DNA from: Lodderomyces elongisporus
Lineage: Eukaryota; Ascomycota; Pichiomycetes; Serinales; Debaryomycetaceae
Assembly (NCBI RefSeq): GCF_030384665.1
Contig: NC_083677.1
Coordinates: 248,001 to 312,000, forward strand
Reading direction: 5' to 3'
Length of the DNA: 64,000 nucleotides
In this document: positions 18,167 to 26,195 of the stretch, one piece after another
How the letters are laid out: every line of letters begins with the position of its first letter
How positions within the stretch are numbered: position 1 is the stretch's first letter
Notes under the pieces: model-generated
The model's database searches: none
What the model was told of the DNA's origin: nothing
What the model saw: the letters and a program-made list of their open reading frames with translations, nothing else
Translations under genes and position numbers: made by a program

Positions 18167-19324
18167 CTATGCATCTAGTTTCTTTACTTGATTTCCCCTA
18201 TCCGTGCCAAATATTTCCCCCAACTGCTTTAATGACATTTGATACAATAGCAACATGATTGAACTCTGCACACCTGTCCATATAAATCTTGGGCCCACCC
18301 CAGAAAATGCTCCAAATATTCCTTCATGTTTGTATATCGAGTAAATCGCTCTCAAAGTAGCATTGCTACTGCAAAATCGAACTATCGGGTTTCGCAGTGG
18401 CGTCAAGTTGTGTGTGCTATTGTTATTGCTGAAATCAGCAGTATTTGTTTGTGTTTGTATACGCGTCTTTATCACATCCAATGGCGTGGTAAGCACTCCG
18501 GCCAATCCACCAGCAGCAGCACCAGTAAACATTTCTGCTCCAACAGACAAATCTGTTGAACCGTGGTTATAGTATATTGCCAACAGACGAAAATTCTCAT
18601 AAAATGACAATTGCAACGCGCTAAAAGGCAAGTCTCTATATAAAGTCTCCTTGTAGCCAAAGACAAAAGTCCTTGGTCCATCGGTTTTGTATATGCTCTT
18701 GATTGCGTCCCATAACCCACGGTAGTTGTACCCGCATTCCTTTGTGAATGGATTATTGTATTTTCCTTGTAATTGCAATCTCGTCTTCAACACTTCAGAA
18801 GGAACATAAAACACACTTGACGCCATGTCGCCCAATGTTCCCGCAATGAGATATGCCACTGTCTCGTTCATGTTCCATTTATTAATCATGATTCGTTTAC
18901 TCGATTCATAAGTTGCAAAAAATGCTGCAGTTGATGGGAATGAGCCGAGTGCCGCAGGAGTATAACCACCATAAAGCCCACGAAAAAACCCTTCTTCCTT
19001 CAAGATTGTTCTATATGCTGGGATCATGTTTTTGTATTTGGGATTATTTGGGAAACCTTGCTGTCTAGTCTTAACAGTATCCAACGAGTGCATAGCACTA
19101 TCCCCAACAACACCACCCAAACCTCCAGCTACCATGCATTGCCATATTGGTGCTTGGGATTCTATATCATCGATATCATTCTCGTTACTCTTTTTATCAT
19201 TATTACCGCCTCCATCGCCGTTCGGCGGAGGTTTTTGCTGTAAGTGGTGGTGGTGGTGGTGATGTCGATGATCGTGAGGCTCAAAAGGTATTGGTATCGT
19301 AGATGAAGTGAACAGTTGTGACAT
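18167..19324 (-). CDS. MME1: Mitochondrial carrier family protein, Mme1-like
   Basis: 385 residues with three carrier repeats, each with its signature: SLDTVKTR near 80, VPSEVLKTR near 175 and TPLDVIKTR near 280. The sequence resembles S. cerevisiae YMR166C/Mme1, an inner-membrane carrier implicated in magnesium export. The N-terminal 65 residues are extra and include a histidine run (HDHRHHHHHHH, about 17-27), which could bind metal ions and is an unusual addition. Start is the only upstream ATG, and the ORF is converging on TMA29. In S. cerevisiae YMR166C is the neighbour of MLH1 (YMR167W); here MLH1 lies 4.2 kb further on with QRI7 and NSE4 between. Confidence 0.82.
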   Translation of the reverse strand: MSQLFTSSTIPIPFEPHDHRHHHHHHHLQQKPPPNGDGGGNNDKKSNENDIDDIESQAPIWQCMVAGGLGGVVGDSAMHSLDTVKTRQQGFPNNPKYKNMIPAYRTILKEEGFFRGLYGGYTPAALGSFPSTAAFFATYESSKRIMINKWNMNETVAYLIAGTLGDMASSVFYVPSEVLKTRLQLQGKYNNPFTKECGYNYRGLWDAIKSIYKTDGPRTFVFGYKETLYRDLPFSALQLSFYENFRLLAIYYNHGSTDLSVGAEMFTGAAAGGLAGVLTTPLDVIKTRIQTQTNTADFSNNNSTHNLTPLRNPIVRFCSSNATLRAIYSIYKHEGIFGAFSGVGPRFIWTGVQSSIMLLLYQMSLKQLGEIFGTDRGNQVKKLDA

Positions 19325-19741
19325 TCTTTATGAAAATTTTGACTTCGTTACAGTGAGTATTTCTTCATATAAAATGTGATGGAAAGTTGAAACGAGTGAA
19401 GTAGGTTATGAATATTCTTTCCAGAAGGTAAACGAATTCAAAGAAGAAAAAGAAGAAGAAAAAAAAAATAAACGGGCAGAAATTCTCAAATTCGTTTATG
19501 TTGTTGATGATGGTGGTGTTATTTTTTCTAAGATTGATATCCTCTAACCTAAGTTGTTGTGTCCTCGAAAGAAGGAAAGTAAAAAATTATAAAGAAAGAA
19601 AAGAAGGAAAAAGTTGGTTATGGAACACCAGCAAAAATGAGGGACCTAGGGCAGGAGCTTTGATGGTAGGTGTATGAATTATATGCTTTGCTTTCTTTGT
19701 ATTTGTAAGTCCGATAAGCAGACCAAATTTCAGCAGTGTTC

Positions 19742-19773
<32 letters not shown>

Positions 19774-20419
19774 TGGTCGCTGAAAATCAAATCTTGATGC
19801 CTCAGCTTGTAGACTGCAATTGGGCCTTTTTTTTGGCCTGCTCAAAACACTGCGCAAGAACGTCAATGTGAAAAATTATTATTCTGAGCGATTTACTATA
19901 CGTTAATAATAACAGTCGCTACCATTTGTCAACCGGTTGCAAAAGCAGCCGGAACTTTTTCCCATGTTTTATACCACAACATTACCTTTTGAAAGTGTAA
20001 TATAGAAGATGAGCCTGCCGAGTATATATTGGCTACCTCTTTTTTTTTTTTTTATTTTGCTTGAAAAATTTCTGTGTGCTTAGTTTCTGGATAGAAAATT
20101 GTCCATTTTGATTTTTTAGTGTAGTTAATTACATTTGAGTATTGATAAGCTTCACCATTTCTCTCAAAATTTGTTTGGTTCTCGGTCCAAAAATCCTATT
20201 TTTTCTTTTTCTTTGGAACAACTTAGGCAGAGATGGGGAATAGAAGGAAAGAGAGAGAGAGAGAAAAAAAAGAGAGAGAATGTTTGTACATGTGTGACAA
20301 ACTGATGAGATTTACTTTGGTTTTAGTTTTACCAACTTTATGCGCGATCTGACAATAAAGATATATCTTAGCAAATTTATTTTCACAACATACCTAACTC
20401 TAATATTAAACGATATGCT
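19325..20419. promoter_or_regulatory. Divergent MME1-QRI7 intergenic region
   Basis: 1.1 kb shared promoter region. It holds a (GTT)n run at about 19742-19774, a T-run at 20041-20054 and a GA microsatellite around 20250-20280. Open frames around 19587-19871 read through the GTT repeat and look accidental. A minimal uORF ATG-CTA-TGA at 20415-20423 overlaps the QRI7 ATG. Confidence 0.6.
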
Positions 20420-21769
20420 ATGATATCAAGACTCACAAAGGGAGGCTTTTGGTCCCCATTAAAACAATCCTTGCACTTCTATTGTCCACTTTATCGACTA
20501 CAGCATCATAGAAATTACAGAGTCTTGGCTATCGAATCATCGTGTGACGATTCTTGCTTTGCATTACTAGAACGAAACCATCCAAACGAGACACCGCGGA
20601 TTCTTGATCATGCAAAAAAGACACTTCATTCAGCCGATGTTGGAGGGATTATGCCTACAGTGGCTTTCAACTATCACATGTCTACAATAGCCAATCTTTG
20701 TACGGAATTTTGTCAGCGAAATGGAATAACAGCGCAAACTCCGCCAGATCTAATATGTGTGACTCGAGGGCCAGGCATGTCCGGTTCTTTAAGCAGCTCG
20801 ACTGAATTTGCCAAGGGGTTGAGTGTAGCATGGAACGTACCTTTAGTTGGCGTTCACCATATGTTGGGCCATTTGCTTACATCTTTTTTACCGAAATCAG
20901 AACAACCAAATTCAAAACCACCACAGTATCCATTTCTCAGTTTATTGTGTAGTGGCGGCCACACAATGCTTGTATTATCAAAATCTGTATCGGAGCATGA
21001 AATTATTATAAATGTAAGTGATATTGCCGTGGGCGATTCTCTAGATAAATGTGCTCGAGAGTTGGGACTTTACGGAAACATGTTGGGTCCAGAGTTGGAG
21101 AAATTTGTAGATAGCATACCTCAAGATGAGATAGAGGAGTTTCAGAGCATGGATGTGAGGAAAAGAGGCCAAAACAAGTATGGGTTCAAGATTGCACTAC
21201 CATATATGATGTCCAACATTGAAGATGAAGAAAAGTTATATTTTGCTTTTGCCCACTTTCTAAGTACCATACAAGGCTACAAACTCAAGTATTGCAAGGA
21301 TAGAGGCGAGGGCGTTACAGAGTTTGATGACAAAACTAAACGAATGCTTGCATATTTTACTCAGGAATTTATCTTTGATCACATTATACGTCGGATAAAT
21401 CAGGCAATGAAAAGACATGGATTGAGCATGAGGACCAGCGATGGACTATTTGTTGGGGTCAAGGATTTCGTATGTTCCGGCGGAGTAGCTGCAAACAAGC
21501 GGTTAAGGAATAAACTATTCAACAAAATCAAATATCAAGAAATTAGTGACACTCCACTAAACTTTCATTTTCCAGACCTTCCATTATGTACTGATAATGC
21601 AGTGATGATTGGACTTGCAGGAATGGAAATATTTGAAAAACTTAAACTTAGAACAGATCTTAGTTTCATACCAATTAGAAAATGGCCCTTGAATGAGCTA
21701 TTGACTGCAAACTCATGGGTCAAAGTTGACCAAAAGGAGATTGATAGAGTATGTAAATATAATATATAG
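20420..21769 (+). CDS. QRI7: Mitochondrial tRNA threonylcarbamoyl transferase (Kae1/TsaD family)
   Basis: 449 residues. Qri7 transfers the threonylcarbamoyl group to adenosine 37 of mitochondrial ANN-decoding tRNAs. After an Arg-rich, acid-free leader of about 30 residues that fits a mitochondrial presequence comes LAIESSCDDSC (ATP/metal start of the ASKHA fold), then the metal motif HHMLGH (146-151), a CSGGHT block near 175-185 and CSGGVAANKRLR near 355-365. All are family hallmarks. A two-codon uORF (ATG CTA TGA) ends on the start codon itself, so some ribosomes may terminate and reinitiate there. It converges on NSE4 with 78 bp between stops. Confidence 0.95.
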   Translation: MISRLTKGGFWSPLKQSLHFYCPLYRLQHHRNYRVLAIESSCDDSCFALLERNHPNETPRILDHAKKTLHSADVGGIMPTVAFNYHMSTIANLCTEFCQRNGITAQTPPDLICVTRGPGMSGSLSSSTEFAKGLSVAWNVPLVGVHHMLGHLLTSFLPKSEQPNSKPPQYPFLSLLCSGGHTMLVLSKSVSEHEIIINVSDIAVGDSLDKCARELGLYGNMLGPELEKFVDSIPQDEIEEFQSMDVRKRGQNKYGFKIALPYMMSNIEDEEKLYFAFAHFLSTIQGYKLKYCKDRGEGVTEFDDKTKRMLAYFTQEFIFDHIIRRINQAMKRHGLSMRTSDGLFVGVKDFVCSGGVAANKRLRNKLFNKIKYQEISDTPLNFHFPDLPLCTDNAVMIGLAGMEIFEKLKLRTDLSFIPIRKWPLNELLTANSWVKVDQKEIDRVCKYNI

Positions 21770-21847
21770 ATTCATTGATAGAATTACATGTAATTAGACT
21801 TGAAGTATGTGACTTTCTATAATAAGCATTGGTCTATTTAATCCTTG

Positions 21848-23143
21848 TTAGTCTTCTTCAAAACTTGCTGTCGTTGACGGACTGCTTCCCATGGAGTTTG
21901 GCAAAGAATCTATGCTGTTCGATGCTTTGCCATTTAACATTTCTGCCACCGCAGCCTCTTCTTCTTTTTCTTCTTCTTCTTCTTCAATCTCTCTTCCATT
22001 TCCATATCCATTTTCACTTGCCTCTTCATCTTCTTCTTCAATTAAATCCTCTTCAGGTACCTGGTCTTCATCTTCATCTCGATGTCCCAAAAATGAATCC
22101 TTTATGCCAAATGTCTCGATCAAGTAATGCCATACGTCATAATTGAATGTGGCAATATGGTGCGACGAAAACAAATTACTACCATCGAGTCTGCTTTCTT
22201 CTATCTCTTGCTGACTCACCCTCATTATGCACGGGTACCCGTTTTTCCCTCGGTATAATTTCAATCTGCCATCCTTTACCAAGAAACTAGTGTAAAACAA
22301 ATTTTCAACTGATTGGGCAAATGAAAACGGATCAATGAAAAACTTGTAAAAATTCAACTCCTCACCATCGTCCTTCGTCAAGTAGATTTCGTAAATCATC
22401 CGCACCATATAAGCAGTATTTTTCTCCTCATCGTCTTGAATATCCCGTGCTTCAACTGCTCTAGCAGTTGTCGAAGTACCATTCTTTGTATCATCCACTG
22501 TTCTTGCACGAGGAGCGGCTCGCTTTCGTTCACTAGCCAATGGGCCATGTAAGAAATTTACCGAAATAGCTTTTTTACTAAGTTGATGGTATGATACGCC
22601 CAATTTGAGCCAGTTGATTTTGTTAAATGTGAATTCATCTGCCAAAAGATCATTATCCATTGAAGAATCGTCCGCATCAGAAGCATCGTCATCCGACTCC
22701 TCTCCCTCTACCTCATTTCCATTCCCAGAAGCATCTTGTTTAACAACACCAACCACAGATTCATCTGTAGCAGCCCATCTTTTTAATCTTTTTATAACAT
22801 CCTTCTCATTAAGTGAAACCCCGGTTTCTCCTAGTTGTATATTTCTCGCATTCAATGCCGCAAAGCCCGATGCTTCTTTAAACACTTCTGAGTCTTCAAG
22901 ATGAACTTTTGTATCTCTAACATGATCCTTTTCAACAATTGAGTAGAGCCTAGTCAACTCATCGATGTTATTTAAAGCTAATGAAGTTCCCTGTCCTTTT
23001 GCTGCTTCCTTTAGTTGGTTTTTCATGCGTTGACGGAGTTTATTGTAGGCCTCAAAATGTTGTTCCTTTGTACGCTTCGACGGCTTTGCCACTAAAGACT
23101 GCAGGCGCAATTGCAGGTCTGTTGGTGACAGCAGCTGTGACAT
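21848..23143 (-). CDS. NSE4: SMC5-SMC6 complex kleisin subunit Nse4
   Basis: 431 residues (about 400 in S. cerevisiae). Nse4 bridges the Smc5 and Smc6 heads in the complex that resolves recombination intermediates. The N-terminal helical kleisin part (about 25-130) carries the YNKLRQRM and LNEKDVIKRLKRWA type segments, and a C-terminal winged-helix region (about 245-370) contains the family block NFYKFFIDPFSFAQSVENLFYTSFLVKDG in part. Acidic low-complexity stretches lie at about 148-170 and 365-405. It is divergent with MLH1, so two genome-maintenance genes share a 380-bp promoter. Confidence 0.9.
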   Translation of the reverse strand: MSQLLSPTDLQLRLQSLVAKPSKRTKEQHFEAYNKLRQRMKNQLKEAAKGQGTSLALNNIDELTRLYSIVEKDHVRDTKVHLEDSEVFKEASGFAALNARNIQLGETGVSLNEKDVIKRLKRWAATDESVVGVVKQDASGNGNEVEGEESDDDASDADDSSMDNDLLADEFTFNKINWLKLGVSYHQLSKKAISVNFLHGPLASERKRAAPRARTVDDTKNGTSTTARAVEARDIQDDEEKNTAYMVRMIYEIYLTKDDGEELNFYKFFIDPFSFAQSVENLFYTSFLVKDGRLKLYRGKNGYPCIMRVSQQEIEESRLDGSNLFSSHHIATFNYDVWHYLIETFGIKDSFLGHRDEDEDQVPEEDLIEEEDEEASENGYGNGREIEEEEEEKEEEAAVAEMLNGKASNSIDSLPNSMGSSPSTTASFEED

Positions 23144-23523
23144 ATTTCTTGTTCTTTTCGGTGATATTTGTTGTTGTGGTGATAATCAATGTACAGTATA
23201 CGTTTGTATTTGTCATTTCAAAGAATACTATCTTGATCCACGTCTAGCACTTGAAATGATGCGCAATTATTCATGTGAGCGCGTGTGTTCGTGTTGCAAA
23301 AAAACAAAAAAAAAACAAGTAAAAACAAAAAAAATTAAGACAAAAACAGATAAAAAGTAGAGAATAAAAGGAGAATATAGACAATCAACCAAGTAGTTTC
23401 CCATCATTATTAGCAACGTAAATGCATTAACATCCTGCCCTTCTCACTCCTCGTTACTTTTGACCCTACCACTTATTCTTTCTTCTTTTCTTTTCTTTTC
23501 TTTTCTTTTTTTTTCTTCAAATC
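23144..23523. promoter_or_regulatory. NSE4-MLH1 divergent promoter
   Basis: 380 bp with A-rich (23300-23345) and TTTTC-rich (23475-23515) tracts, typical nucleosome-poor yeast promoter sequence. No perfect MCB (ACGCGT) was seen; a GCGCGTG lies near 23278-23285. Confidence 0.5.
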
Positions 23524-25890
23524 ATGAGTGAAATCAACAACTTTGATCAGCAAAAGAAACAAAAGATCAAAAAGCTTGATGAATCAGTGATAAACAAGAT
23601 TGCTGCAGGTGAAATCATTATCCAGCCAGCCAATGCTTTGAAGGAGATGTTGGAGAACTCAATAGATGCAAAGGCAACTAATATCGAGATTGTGGTCAAG
23701 GAAGGAGGCTTGAAACTACTTCAAATTACTGATAATGGTCAAGGTATTGACAAGAGCGATCTACATTTACTATGTGAAAGATTTGCCACTTCCAAACTAA
23801 CGAAATTTGAGGATCTTGAACTGATTGCAACATACGGATTTCGAGGCGAGGCTCTAAGCAGTATATCGCACATTTCACGACTATCGGTTGTTTCTAAAAC
23901 CAGGGACTCGAATCTTGCATACAAGGCATACTACATCAATGGCAAAATGTGCGCTTCTAATTTTAAACCGGCAACGGGTAATAACAAAATTGAGCCTAAA
24001 CCTATCGCTGGTCGAGATGGTACTCAAATTACCGTTGAGGATCTTTTTTATAACTTGCCATCAAGATTCAAAGGTTTGAAGTCGAAAAGCGACGAGTTTG
24101 CCAAGATTTTAGATATTGTTGGCCGGTATGCCATACACACAGGTCACGTAGGATTCAGCTGCAAGAAATATGGCGATCCATTGCATCAGTTGAACACAAG
24201 AGCCAATTTGTCAATAAAGGAAAGAGTGCGTATTGTTTATGGATCGAACATTGCAAATGAGTTGTTGGAATTTAATTTTGAACCCACAGAAGAAGAAGAT
24301 GGAGGAAACATGGCGTACAAGGTGCCCGACTTGGGTATTCTACGGGTCAAAGGTACATTAACCAATGCTAATTTCAACAACAAGAAAAAAATACAATCAG
24401 TGATTTTTATCAACCATAGATTGGTGTCGTGTGATCCGTTAAGAAGAGCTATGAATTCGGTCTTCCAATTCTTTTTGCCAAAGGGAAGCCATCCTTTTTT
24501 CTATATTAGTTTGGAGATAAAGCCTGAAAATTTAGACGTTAATGTTCATCCTACTAAGAGGGAAGTACGATTTTTGAATGAAGATGAGATTATTGATTTA
24601 ATAGTTGCAAGAGTTCACAAGATTTTGTCTAGTGTTGACACGTCAAGAAAGTTTAAAACACAAACTATTGTGACTAGAAGGAATAATGAGTTGGAGGAGG
24701 AGAAGCTTTCGTTTGGCGATGGTTCGCAAAGTGAAAGTAACAGTCAAGGTGCTAGTCAAGGTGCAAGCCAAGGTGCTAGTCAAAATGCAAGTCAAAATGC
24801 AAGTCAATATACGAATCTGGGCTTTGTCCAAACACAAGAAGCACCCCCTTTAAAGAAATATAGACAGGAAAATAAAATGGTCCGTGTTGATGCATCCCAA
24901 TCAAAGATCAATCCATTTTTGTCGCAACGAGACACTAATAGAAGTTTTTCGGAATTTATTAAAGATGAGTTTGATTACAAAGATGAAACGACGACGCTTG
25001 TTGATCAAGAAGATACAGATTTGTTTGTTAAGGATTTTGATGAAGGATTGACTGATACGCAGAGGATTAACCAAGAGTCGCAGCTCGCGAACAACTCGCA
25101 GCAACTGCTTAATTCACAGCGGACTCAGGTTGAAGTCAACTTGGAGTCCATTAAGGGTCTCAAGAGTGATTTGACTGAGTTTATTGATAAGCAGTTGACC
25201 AATGTGTTTAACCATGCGGTGTTTGTTGGGATCATTGACCCACTAAAGAGACTATGTTGTTTTCAATACGATGTCAAATTGTTTATTTGCGATTATGCTG
25301 CCGTGTTGTTGGAATTTTACTATCAAATTAGTCTCCATGAATTTTGCAATTATGGTGAAATAGAATTTGATGAACCTTTGTCTTTAGATGACTTGTTAGA
25401 GCCATTATACACAATGGAGGGCATGGAAAATGTTTTACTTGCCAAGGAGAAAGTGATAGAAACTATAATCAACATGAAGGATATGTTTCAAGAGTATTTC
25501 CGAATAATAATTGACGATGAAAATAGGCTTGTTGCGATACCCATGATTATGAAGAAAATACAGCCTGATTTTAAAAAGTTGCCGTTTTTCATTTACAGAT
25601 TGGGCACCAAGATAAATTACGATAATGAAAAGGAGTGTTTACAAGGTATCTTGAGACAAATTGCATTGCTATATCTACCAGAACCATTTAGTGATGAAGA
25701 TAATAACGAAGCACGCGAAAAGAGGGATGTTCTTGAACAAGAGTTGGAGAATATATTGTTTCCGGAGTTGAAGAAACAGTTTTTGGCTACAAGAAATCTT
25801 ACGCGCGATGTTGTGCAGATTGCTGATTTGCCTGGGCTATGTCGCATACAGGGCATCTACGTCGTGATTAAGCTCGCTACCAACCTATAA
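23524..25890 (+). CDS. MLH1: DNA mismatch repair protein Mlh1, 3' end disrupted by a retrotransposon
   Basis: 788 residues as it stands: 772 native plus 16 encoded by the LTR (from TGT 25840 to TAA 25888-25890). Mlh1 pairs with Pms1 or Mlh3 in mismatch repair and meiotic crossover. The GHKL ATPase motifs are present: ENSIDAKA near 44-51, DNGQGI near 71-76, TSKL near 89 and YGFRGEAL at 104-111. The C-terminal dimerisation domain covers about 545-772. A Ser/Gln/Gly/Ala 12-bp repeat lies near 408-430. The native ending, YRVFERC, has been displaced to 31586-31609. Codon 100 is CTG and aligns with Ser in human MLH1. The truncated protein may fold and dimerise but lacks the FERC tail that completes the Pms1 endonuclease site, so loss of repair function is inferred. 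Confidence 0.95.
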   Translation: MSEINNFDQQKKQKIKKLDESVINKIAAGEIIIQPANALKEMLENSIDAKATNIEIVVKEGGLKLLQITDNGQGIDKSDLHLLCERFATSKLTKFEDLELIATYGFRGEALSSISHISRLSVVSKTRDSNLAYKAYYINGKMCASNFKPATGNNKIEPKPIAGRDGTQITVEDLFYNLPSRFKGLKSKSDEFAKILDIVGRYAIHTGHVGFSCKKYGDPLHQLNTRANLSIKERVRIVYGSNIANELLEFNFEPTEEEDGGNMAYKVPDLGILRVKGTLTNANFNNKKKIQSVIFINHRLVSCDPLRRAMNSVFQFFLPKGSHPFFYISLEIKPENLDVNVHPTKREVRFLNEDEIIDLIVARVHKILSSVDTSRKFKTQTIVTRRNNELEEEKLSFGDGSQSESNSQGASQGASQGASQNASQNASQYTNLGFVQTQEAPPLKKYRQENKMVRVDASQSKINPFLSQRDTNRSFSEFIKDEFDYKDETTTLVDQEDTDLFVKDFDEGLTDTQRINQESQLANNSQQLLNSQRTQVEVNLESIKGLKSDLTEFIDKQLTNVFNHAVFVGIIDPLKRLCCFQYDVKLFICDYAAVLLEFYYQISLHEFCNYGEIEFDEPLSLDDLLEPLYTMEGMENVLLAKEKVIETIINMKDMFQEYFRIIIDDENRLVAIPMIMKKIQPDFKKLPFFIYRLGTKINYDNEKECLQGILRQIALLYLPEPFSDEDNNEAREKRDVLEQELENILFPELKKQFLATRNLTRDVVQIADLPGLCRIQGIYVVIKLATNL
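25835..25839 (+). other. Left target-site duplication GGCTA
   Basis: GGCTA immediately before the left LTR equals GGCTA at 31581-31585 immediately after the right LTR. A 5-bp duplication is the size expected of Ty3/gypsy integrase. Confidence 0.95.
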
Positions 25891-26195
25891 GTAGCTCCCT
25901 TACTAACCTCTTGTAGAACGCCTGAAACGCCTTAGCATCTTGCCGCCTCGAGTATGTCCGCCTCTGGGCATCAGACTAGCGAACTGCAGATACGATAGCC
26001 AATTAGAGAGCTGATATTTCTCGAGATAAGCTTTGTGCTACGTCTTCTGAGGTTGTCGAGAAGAGCTTAAATAGCCACCAAGATCCCAGTTAGATAGACC
26101 TCCTCTGTACTTACCTCCTTAGATAGTTAATACATTCGAACCCCTATCAACCTTTAGTTTGACACTTACGCTATTTCCCGGATCAAGATGTCACA
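25840..26195 (+). repeat. 5' LTR of element 2 (356 bp)
   Basis: TGTCGCATAC...GATGTCACA, with TG...CA ends. Compared base by base with 31225-31580 I find no difference. Its first 51 bases are read in frame as the aberrant end of MLH1 (TAA at 25888-25890), and its last eight bases contain the ATG of the polyprotein. After it comes TGGAGGTCC..., with the TGG expected of a tRNA primer-binding site; I could not name the tRNA. Confidence 0.96.

Noticed and set aside
19587..19871. Frames with poly-Asn or poly-Val through the (GTT)n repeat
   Set aside because: Translations of a microsatellite on both strands, without gene-like sequence either side.
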